64,000 nt of DNA from the NCBI GenBank assembly GCA_026874595.1, contig CM049307.1, positions 7,899,579 to 7,963,578 of the forward strand. The letters run 5' to 3'. The stretch is from Sipunculus nudus (taxonomy: Eukaryota; Annelida; Sipuncula; Golfingiida; Sipunculidae). Positions 36,001-48,000 of this stretch are shown here, piece by piece. Made by a program: the position numbers and the translations under genes. A model generated the notes under the pieces. The model was not told the DNA's origin and made no database searches. It saw only the letters and a program-made list of their open reading frames with translations. How positions within the stretch are numbered: position 1 is the first letter of the stretch; every line of letters starts with the position of its first letter.

Positions 36001-39000
36001 ACTGATACATCTTATGTCATACACTAATATCTCGAAAGTGATTTTTCAGTTTCGGAAAATAGCCGCTAGGGGGAGCTGCACGTGAAACACTACAACATAT
36101 CATTTTGGCCATATCTCCAAAACTTTAAACCTAAATTTCATAAACTACAGCTTATTTTCTTCCTGTCTTCTTCTAAACATAGCTTAGTCTTCCTGCCTAA
36201 CTTTGTGCCGCTTTGTCAGTATCTCGGTCACTTCAAAACACTTCGAAATGTTATTTTTCTCATAACTTTGTCAATTCTGGTCTTATTTTCACAAACTGGT
36301 TCATTTTTTTCACCTACGTCTTCTGCCTTCTACATTAGTCTAATCAATTGGTCTCAACTTTGTGTCACTTTGTCAATATGACTGTCTGTTTGCAAGTTGT
36401 CCTAAATGTTGCCTTCTTGCTGTTCTTGTCTCTGTTATAATAGCATTGTACAGGCCACAGTTAACCAGGAAACATTCGCAACTTTCACCTATCGTATATT
36501 GGAACGATTTCTTGAAGCGGTATGTGTATTTTTTAATAGGTCAAAGTTCAAGGTCAAAGTCATGAAAACTCATGAGATTATTATTTCCATCGTAACTTTG
36601 TCAGTATTGGTCCAATCTTTACAAACTATGGCTCATTTTCTTTCTCTGTCTGCTTTATGACATGTTCTGGTTATCTGTCTTCAAATCTGGGTCAGAGTGT
36701 TTCCGGCAAGCGCGTGACCTCTGGTCGTCTTGTTTATTTTCTCATAAAAATATTAAGACTCTTCACAGGCCTGTTACATGTATGTATACCCATTTTGTAA
36801 CATAATTATTTCATATTATAGTGGAAGTGTATAGGATTATTAAGATAAGGGTTATATATTGAATAAAATTTGTAAATCAGCTTGTGCTAAAATAAATAAA
36901 TGGTAAGATTGGTACAACTCTAGAAACTGAGCTTCAGTCTACCGGTGGTACCAGTCATAAGATATGCAGGAAATCATACTTCTATTTTTCAATAGTACAT
37001 ATTTAATCAATAACAAGTTTATAAAAAACTTGTAGGTCTACCTCATTCACAAACATTCTAAACAGTAATCTGACATTTCTTATCGCTGTGATTTTCTTTT
37101 CTTCACATGTTACACATGTACATACAATTTTTTCACTTCCTCCAAAAGGGGTTGTGGCGCGGCAGCCCCATACAATCTTTCCTCTCATTCTAATTACTAT
37201 ATACAACATTTACTATTTTTTAACAGGTTGTATTTCTTTTTCTTTTTATTTCTTTCCTCTCAATATATTGATTTTATGATTATCCTTATTATCTTTCTTT
37301 TTTCAAATATGCATATCTACATATATTTGTTTTTAATTTTTCGAATCTTTTTATTACAGTTGTTATACTTAACTTATCCATTTCTTATTGACCACCTCTC
37401 AAATAATTCACTTCTTCTATTTATATAAAAACCACACCCATCCTTCCCACATGATCCGGTATAGATAAGGTTGGACGACTAAACAAATGCATGTGAACCA
37501 GCGTATTACGGCTACAAACAGTTTCCTGTTGTGTCTGACACTGACACAGTCCCAATGTTCACCAATATGTCAGTTTTTACTATCTCTTCTATGCAGTCTT
37601 GTTTTGACAGTGAAATAACCAGTTACGATGTCTCAACGGCTCCGGGCTACGTTTCAAACAGAGCCACCTGCACCTGTCGCGACTTGTCTCTTCTTTGACC
37701 TGTATCATCTTCATTGGAGAGATGCATTTACTGGACATATGATGTGCTTATCTATATATTCTCATACAACTAAATTATATAAGCTTATTTTTATTATAAT
37801 CTAAGTTATTCATCTTGTATATGTTCCACTTGTACACATATATGTTTGTATATCACTCAACCTCTCCACCAGCCCTGCTTTACCCACCTTTACTGCTACT
37901 GCAGTGTTGAGTTTAACTGTCCACATATTTATTTGTTCTCTTAAACAGACTCCTTTTAACTGCTGTCACCATCCTTTCCGTCCTTCTGTTTCTCTCTGCC
38001 GGTACTGGCTGTCTGTTGTACTTTTTTCCATGTCAATTTTTACTTCATTGTATCCAAATCTTTCTGTATTTTGGAAACGTCTTTGAAGACACTCTGTTGA
38101 CTTCAACAAGTCTCACCTGATCTTAGTCCAAACATAGTTCTTATTAATATTTTTCTTTATTCTCTTTCATAATAACATTTTCGCCAAAACAAAGTTTAGC
38201 TGATACTATGTTTTTGACCAGGTTCTGCCGCTGCTGCTGCCTCATTCGTTTCGGGAATAGAACTCTGAGATTACTGGATAGATTTTTCAGAAACTTTTTA
38301 CGATTATCGGGTCACATGTGAACTGGTGCCAAAATATTTTGCGTTGACCTCTGACCTTATTCCAGTGCGTCCATCTGTATGTGTGTTTTGACTCATTAAC
38401 CCACATATCTTCGGACTCGTTTGACCAATCAGGAAAAAAATTTTTGCACAAATGTAGCCCTTGGATAGCTTTATAACCTATATAAAAATAATGGTGCCAC
38501 ATTTGGATAAAATCACTCATATCTCGGCAGTGGTTTGACTTATCTGCCTAAAATTTTGCATGTGTATTCATCCTGGATAGCTTTCTGGATTTTATGACAG
38601 GTGGCGCCACCTACTTTCACGTTCAGGCTACAGACATCCAGGCTTCTATCTCAGAACTGGTTTGATGTATCCTCCTGAAATTTTGCATGTGTATAGATCT
38701 CACATAGCTTTTTATCATGCGCAAAACTGGTAGCACCACCTGCAACCATATTTGCATAGTCTTTCTGTTTGTCTGCTGTGGGACAAAATCACTCATATTT
38801 CAGCAATGGGTTGACTTATCTGCCTAAAATTGTGCATGTATATACATCTTGGATAGCTTTCTCGATTTTGTGGCAGGTGGCGCCACCTACTCACACGTTC
38901 AGGCTGCAGACATCCAGGCTTGTATCTCAGGACTGGTTTGATGTATCCTCCTGAAATTTTGCATGTCTATAGATCTCACATAGCTCTTTATCATATGCAA

Positions 39001-42000
39001 AACTGATGGAGCCACCTGCAACCAATTTTGCACAGCGTCCATCTGTTTGTCTGACGTGGGATAAAATCACTCATATGTAGGCAGTGGTTTGACTTATCTG
39101 CCTAAAATTTTGCAATTGTATACAACTTGGATAACTTTCTGGATTTTGTGGCAGGTGGCGCCACCTTCATACATATTTCAGCTGCAGATGTCCATCCTTA
39201 TATGCAACACACCTCTCTCTATTTCCCCTCACCACTCGATCCATGCCTCACTTCACCAGTCTCACTCTGGTTTCGCGTCATCCATGCTTATATGCAAAAC
39301 ATCCTGTCTATTTCCCCGAGCCACTCAATCCATGACTCACTTCACCCGTCCCGCTCTGATTTCGGCGGATACACGTAGTCGCTTGTTGACTATCCATATT
39401 CTAGTTTTCAATATATGTCTCTATTCCATTTCATATTTCAAGCTTCAGGATTACGCTAACAACAGAGATCAAGGAGTTAAGAAATGACATAGATATAGGT
39501 CTTTATCAAATATATGTTTGCCCCCCAAAAAACTGAACCCAATTTTTTTCTATCCCCATCAAATATGTTGCCCTCTTTAGCTTGTTCCTTGAGATTTAAC
39601 AATAGGTGTGACACAAGTATTATTACTGTTAAGTTCGGATACTGGTGATTAATAATGTTAATACAATAAACAGTTCTCAATTATATGTGATACATATATT
39701 GCTAATACTTACTTCATTTTTCTCTAGCCTTGCCCTATTTAGACGGTTTACTGAACCATAATACTGCAAACTCCCCTATTGTAAAATCACTCAGAATTAA
39801 TCACCACTAATTAAAGTTGTAAGCCATAACATTATTTATGACATCACTGTGTAAATTTTGTACTCTTTTACTTATTATGATTATAATATTTAAATACCCT
39901 GTATTTTGATAATTTTCAGTATTTCTTCTTCACATAATTATCTATTATACAGAAATATATTTGCATTTTATGTGTTTTGCTGATTCCTTACTCTCATTTT
40001 ATATGTATACAACAATCACTTAGTATGTGCTGCAGTTATATCTGTTAAATTTGCTGCTCTGTTTGTACATAGTTATTATGATGTGATATAAATTGATATC
40101 ATTCTGATTTTTTTGGAAAATTTAACCATGCCAGTATTCTGTTTTAAAAAATGCATATTAATTAATCATGTCTCCCCCTCAAGGCGAGACGTTGTTTTCA
40201 GAGCTATCATCTGTTTGATGTCAGTTGTCCAGATGTAGGATATCTTGTGAACAGGATAACTTTCGAAGGACTTCATATTATTCCCGACGTTTGAGACACA
40301 ATGTTTCTACAGAAATCTCTTAGGTGTTTGAAAACTGATGACCTTGACCTTCATCTTCAAGATCAAATCTGCCGAAATATAAAATTTTTGTGATTCCAAT
40401 AACTATTGAAGTATTTCATATTGTGTCATTAAATTTGGTGCACAACTTGTTTCAACAAAGTTCTTGGACGTGGTCAAAAACTGGTGACCTTGACCAAGAA
40501 AATATTTTCTCCTTAAATTCAACTCACAAGTTTTTTCCACTGAGTTCTCGGAATAGAATCGATACTAGCGACATTGACCTTGATCTTCAATTATAATTAA
40601 TTTGACCCCCATAACTTTGGATGTAATGTAGATTTTTTCTTCAAACCTGGCACACTAGTTTGAAAACCAGTGACCTTAAAGGTCAGATCTGCTGACATCT
40701 AGAATCATTGTTTTGAAACCGTGCACATTTTGCCCAAAGGAGAAACATATGTTTTTACAGCACAAAAACAAAGCCATTCTAGTATAAAAATTTTTTCTTA
40801 CTGCTGAAAAGCCTCGGAGAAAAAGAGTTACACTACACATTTACTGGGGCTCCTGCCTACCCAGCTGCTGTAGTCCCTCCTCATGTGTTTTCACCTCATG
40901 TCCACCTGTTTTTTTTTTCCTATAAAATTTGTATTTGTTAAATTTTAGCTGAGAAAATGTATTGAAGGGTAGAAGCTGAATAGGCCTAATTTTCATCAAG
41001 GAAAATAAACACCCAGCTTCACAGTATTTAAGGAACAGAATTATTGTATCCCAGACAAAGTCGGGGGATACTATGTTTTCATGACAGTCCCCGCACCGCC
41101 ACATATAAAGCTTGGTGGCGCGATCACTCAAAAAATATTGCGCAGATCTTTACCAAACTTGGTATATTTATAGATATGGGTGAGAGGATGATGCCTATTT
41201 AAAATGACATCATGACCTTTACTAGGAGAGTGTCCTTGACACAATTGTTAGGCCCAATTTTGGGAATATCACTCAAATTCTTAAATATCTCAAGAAATCT
41301 TGCATGGATTGATCCCAAAATCAAGATGATCCAAGATCATGCATAGGGTTGTCATGTTCCAGAAACTGGTGGCACCACCTATTGTTCTTTACTTGTTTTC
41401 ATGCCTTTTAATACCCCCAAAATTGCCACTTGACAGTACTGTGAGCATTATAAGTAAAAAAACTAATGGACAGATTTCTTTTATATTATGCATATACATA
41501 GATATGGGTTATGGGATGATGTTTATTTAAATTGTGGTCATGACCTTTCCTATGAGAGTGGCCTTGACCTTGAATATTCCCATATTTGCTGAAATTTTCA
41601 CAAAATCTTTAATATCTCAGTAAGGGATACATGGAATGATCCAAAAATCAAATTGACTAAATATCTTTGATAGCTTTGTCTTTTGCAGAAGACAGGTGGT
41701 GTCACCTTGTGTCTATTTCTTGTTAAAATGATGTTAACGCAAAAACTTTGTAAGAATTTGAGGTACAGTCACCAAACCCACAGGTTTGATGCATCTTATC
41801 AATGGCTAGGTCAAGTTCGAACATGGATGACCTTGATGCATTTTTTCAAGGTCACAGGAGCGATTATCCTAAAATGATATTAGGGCAATACCTCAAAAAG
41901 AATTTGTGGTTCAGTCACCAAACCTACAGTTTAGATGCATCTTATTAAGGGCTAGGCCAAGTTCGAATATGGATGACCTTGATGCATTTTTCAAGATCAC

Positions 42001-45000
42001 AGAGGCGATAAAGCTGAAATGATGTTAACTTTAATATCTCACTGAGGGATGCAAGAATTGGTCCAAAAATCAAATTGACATAAGATCTTTGATAGCATTG
42101 TTACCTGCAGAGGATAGGTGGCGCCTCCTTATGCTGTTTTCTTGCTAAAATGATGTTAACGCAATAACTTTGTAATAATTTGAGTTACAGTCACCAAACC
42201 CACAGGTTTGATGCATCTTATCAACGCCTAGGTCAAATTTGAACATGGATGACCTTGATACATTTGACAGAATACAGGTGGCGCCACCTTGTGTCGTTTT
42301 CTTGCTTTTGCACCTGTTAATACCCCACCATTGCCACTTTACAGCACTGTGAGCATGATAAATTGGAAACTGAAGGACAGATTTCTTTCATATCATGCAT
42401 ATATATATTTTTTAGGTTTTTTTTTTTTTAATGTTTTGTCTTCTGCAGAATACAGGTGGCGCCACCTTGTGTTGTTTTCTTGCTTTCACACCTTGTAATA
42501 CCCCACCATTGCCACTTCACAGCACTGTGAACATGATAAGTTGAAAATTAATGGACAGATTTCTTTCATATTATGTATATAGACATCGGTTACGGAATGA
42601 GATATGGGGGGGGGGGGTATTGTCTGGGGATACTATGGCACCTGCGGTGCCAAGAAATATCTATTTTAAGTCTAAATTTTAAAACAAATCAGCCCTATTT
42701 ATGATCAAGCTCTTTGGTCACATGTAAATGTCCTTAGATGACAGATGTAAACCTTCTAAAACACATAACTAGCTAAAACAAGGATGGTTACTCTAGCAGA
42801 GACACGTGTATTCTGGCAGATCATTCGAAAGAGTCCAACAGTTGTGGAATACAGACTGGAGTTTTGTTTCTTGATTTGCTGTGTTAGGCCATCACTTCTA
42901 TTGGTGTAACAATGCATTGAAGACATTGAATTGCAAGCCCTCATTTAAATTTCAATCGATAATTAACCTCTGAATCAATTCATTACGATTTTTAATTTTT
43001 TGCATGTATGATCCAGAAGTCCTCTGTGAGCTCTCAAATTTGACAGAGCAGTTAGCAATGTCGAGGTCCTTTAATGCTTATGTACTCTAAACCTACTTTT
43101 AAACGTTTTTTGTTTGGCAGCTACTCCACTTGCATAGAAACATATGCAGGGGGGGGAGGGGAGAGCTACAATTTTCTTGTATTTACTGAAATTTACCTAC
43201 ATCCATTTTGGTATAACTGCTTTTATTTTTATTTTTTTAATTCTGAAATTTACTTCATTAGAGTGAATTGAATCAAAAATTGAATTTAAGGTATAGAATC
43301 GTTTATTGAATTCACAGGCCCCAGTAAAGTCTTCATATGCAACCTTTTAAAAAATTATTGAAAAATATAAACTTCAAAGAAAATTATACTTAAAAAAACA
43401 GGTGGATACAGTTTGGTGGAACAGTAAAAATGTGGTGTCTATCCTTTTGAACCATTCATGCCAAGTAACTGAAATGTTCCTTGATTTTCTGTACTGATTA
43501 AATATCTTAAACCTCTAAAATAATTGCTTCACAGGTGCTTATTTGGCAAACTGCAGTGAACCTGCTGAACTGAACCATGTAAATCTCTCTGTCAATTTTT
43601 TTTTCACAGTTTGAGCAAAAGATTACCACATTGGATCATATATCAAAACTAAAATTTTCACATTTAAACTAAAGTAAACTTACACATCTCAACGCCTTTA
43701 TAACTAATAACAAATACTTGTTCATGGTAATAATTTAAATTTTATAAGGTGATGCTTTACTTTTACTTATGTATTGACTATTGAGTTAGATGGTGTCTCA
43801 TATACTCCATCTCTTTTCAACAGCATCAGTGTTTTTTTTTTTTTTTGAGAAAAGTGATTTTCAGTTTGAACTGCATTGATGGCAGTAGTCAAGACTACCA
43901 TAGTCCTCATTAGCTTTCTTCATGTTTTGTTGAATAAATACCTACCACATTTCCAGATTAAAACTTGAATTTTTCAACAGGAAAATTTGCAGCACTTCAT
44001 TAAAGAAAATCTTGGTAGAGTTGGTTTAAAGTTATTTTTAAGAATATCAGATTTATTGCACATGCTTTTAGGCATAATCCTCAGCTTCAGTCTCACTGTT
44101 TTATGCTTACTAAAATTTTAAGAAAAAAAAGAACTTTTTATAAACTTTCCATCTCTTAACCTGTGGGGTTGACCTGTTTGAATGATCATATCCATTTATT
44201 TGATATTGATGGATCATTGGATGAGTTATTTTTCTTTATCAGATTACAGCATAAACAGTATCCTGTACCAGCGGGGAATCTATCCACCAGAGACATTTAC
44301 CAGAGAACAAAAGTATGGCCTGACCATCCTCGTCACAACTGATGAGAAACTCAAGGCATATTTATCAGAGGTTCTCAACCAGATTAAAGGTAAACATTCA
44401 AGGCTTAATTAACAGAGGTTCTCTACCAGATTAAAGGTAAACATTCAAAGCTTATTAATCAGAGGTTCTCAACCAGGTTAAAGGTAAACATTCAAGGCTT
44501 ATTTATCAGAGGTTCTCCACCAGATTAAAGGTAAACATTCAAGGCTTATTTATCAGAGGTTCTCCACCAGATTAAAGGTAAACATTCAAGGCTTAATTAA
44601 CAGAGGTTCTCTACCAGATTAAAGGTAAACATTCAAAGCTAATCAATCAGAGGTTCTCAACCAGATTAAAGGTAAACATTTAAGGCTTATTTATCAGAGG
44701 TTCTCAACCAGATTAAAGGTAAACATTCAGGGCTTATTTATCAGAGGTTCTCAACCAGATTAAAGGTAAACACATTTGAGGCTTCCCTGTGAGAGGTTCT
44801 TTATCAGTTAAAAAATGACAATTGTAGGTTTTACATGGTGACAGCTTTGTTCTTCTGGTTTTAGAGAAATATGCCAATATGTATACACTGTGATGCCAAG
44901 AAAATCTTGATTCACCAGCTTATCTGAAAGATCTCTTATCAGCACAGTGTTACAGATTCACATACTGCATTTTTTCCTAGTTCCAAGATTGATGTTTGAA

Positions 45001-48000
45001 ATATTAGTATTTACCTGTTGTATTGGTGATATGAAATATCCATAATATATGGACTAATCAACAATTATGTAAATCTTCTTTTACACCAGGTACCATTGCT
45101 CTGCATCAAGACATAATGATGCAGCATTCCAAAGCAGTTCACAAACTTACATAATGGATAGCAAAGAAGAACTAAACAACCCTATCGCATGTTGATTCAT
45201 ATGTACCATATAAATAATATTTTGTTTTAAATTTGGTTTAATACAATATGTCATATATGCAATAAACCATGTACTTTTGGAGCTAGAACTTTCTTTTACC
45301 CAGTACCAATCAGGACACGGCAAACTACTGGATACAATATTAGATAAAGTTTAGTCTAAAAACAGGTTGTTTTATTCACTCTTTTCAAATTCTGTATGTC
45401 TGTTAGCTTTGTTTTCTGTTAGTCTGTAGGTCACAAACCCTTGAGAGTTCAGATGTTCATTACAGCCATATAATATCATTTTTGATCATTTAGGATCCTC
45501 TTGATCATTCAAAATCAGTACCAGTAGGAGAGTACATGCATTTGTTTTAATTTTTTTTATGTTCATTATTTGCAGACTGGTTATATCAGATGACTGTCCA
45601 GAAAATTGTTGTTGTCATCAAAAGTATTAACACAGATGAGGTCCTGGAGCGCTGGCAGTTTGACATAGAATGTGATAAAAGCAAACAGGAACCAGGGTAG
45701 GTCTGTTTGTGTAACTTGATGACTTTAAAAGAAGGTTCTTCATTATGACACCTTTATTTCAATTTTATTGATGTCATCAAAACCAGGAGAAGCTGTAATA
45801 ATAATGATAATAATATATAGTATTAATATAGCGCCAATTCTCCAATGGTCGGACTTGCAGCACTAATCACACACGCACACATACCCACATAAAATTTCAC
45901 GGTAATCTACTCCTTGTGCCTATCCCAAGAAACAAACAAAAAAAAATGATGCATATTAATTACCAAAGGCTTGCCGAAAGAGATACGTTTTTAAATTAGT
46001 TTTAAATGATACAAGAATTGGAAATTTTCTAAGTGTAATGGGAAGTGAATTCCAAACTTTTTGGGCTATGAAACGGAAAGAACATTCATCAACTTTCATA
46101 TTACACGTTGGTACTTTAAGAAGATTTTCGCCAGCCAAATACATAGGCTGATAAGTTATTATTTTTTTCAGTCAAATATGATGGAAGTGAGTCATCAAAA
46201 TGGAGGTAAAGAAAAACAGCAATATTGTATGTGGTACTTGAAGGGAAGCCAATGAAGCTGTTTCAGCAGCGACGTGACGTGGTCGGTCTTTCTCTTCTAA
46301 AGAATGAGAACCTGACTGTCTGTCTGATTACTAATGTTACCAATAAAGCACCAGGTTTTGTTGTTTTCCAGAGCGGTGTGGTAATACTTTCTAAAAAGAG
46401 GTTTGAGATGTTATCTAAGAACTGTTTAGATATTATAGATACACATGCTCCAACATCAGGGATTTAATTTTTATTTGGTGTGAAAAAACTGATTTTGATT
46501 GGCAGTGACCTCTTTATATATTGTTGGCTCAGAAGTTATTACATCCATCAAGGGCCGGGGCTTATGTTTTTGGTGGCATTGGTGTTTTTGTCTGTTAACA
46601 ATACAACTCAACAAGTTGTGAACAGATTTCGATTAAATTGTTTAGGATAGCTCGGCAATGATACAAGGAATAATTGAGTTTTGGATGTCCCGGATCTAGG
46701 AATTTTTGGAAGGAAAATTGCTGCATTTCTTACAATGCCATATATGGGTAATGAGCTGCCTTGGTGGATTTCTGTGCTCTGTCAGTGCTTATCTAGTGTT
46801 ATATACCCACCTTTGGAAAACTTAAATTCCTGAAGGCTTACCAAGAACATGTCATTTGGATACATTATTTGAGTTTTACCTTTCTCATCACCAGGGCAAC
46901 AGGCCAGAAATCTGAAGCTGAAATAAATAAAGAAATAAGTGCCATCATCAGACAGATCACGGCCTCCGTCACCTTCCTGCCATTACTCGAGTGTGCATGT
47001 AAGTTTTGATATTAATAGTTTGACAAATATTCCAAAGTAACAACAGTTTATTTCAGTCAGACCTATTTGGATTCAGGTTGGTCTTAATTTATTTGGCAAA
47101 ATACAATTTTTCAAACCTTAATATTGAATTGTTCATGCATTCATTTGACTGAATCAGTTCATGTGTGTATTATTGAAAGGGTCTGCATTGAGACAGACAT
47201 TAAACAGTGTCAGTCTTACCATAATATTTGTCATGCAAGACTGAATGCTGAAAATATGCTTTCCAGCTAAGGTGCCTTTCCTCACATGCAGATTATTGAT
47301 AGTATTTATGAGACCTGGTTCTACATGCAGATTGCATGAAAGGAAAGGGGCCCTTATCCTGTTTTAGCTCAGCTGACTCCAAGTCATCTGAGTTACAGTC
47401 ATGGTCCTTCTTCTGTCTGGCCGTCTGTTAACAGGGCACATTTTGAAACCGTTGAACCTACAAATCCAAAATTTTTCACAAAGTAAGATGTCCCAAAAAT
47501 CTCCTAAAATACCAAATATTTGGTCACTAGGACTTTGTTCCTTTGAGATATTAAGGGTAAACCTCCGTTTTACATTAAAACCCATTGTTTCACTTCAAGA
47601 CTGCCTAACACAAAACCACTGATCTGTTTTGATCATATTTAGTATGCATATTTTACCATACATTTCCTATGTACATACAAAAAATAAGGTCAATGTTGCC
47701 TAATTTGTTGAAGTAATGGGCCAGAATATAATGCACCTTGTAAAAAAATCAGGAAATATATTTACTCACTTAACATAAGAATTGCTGAAGCTAGAGACTT
47801 TTTTTCAGGGAAATAACTTCATTTAATTAAGATTCAATTGTATACCAAAAATTAGATCCGAATATTACAAATTTTATAAATTATTCACGTAAATATATGG
47901 CCATGGCACATATTTTCCCTGTAAGCACTGTTGATTTAATTTTCATATCATGCACACATGGTGATTTCAGCTTCTAAATTCTGAAATTTAAAAGAAATCG

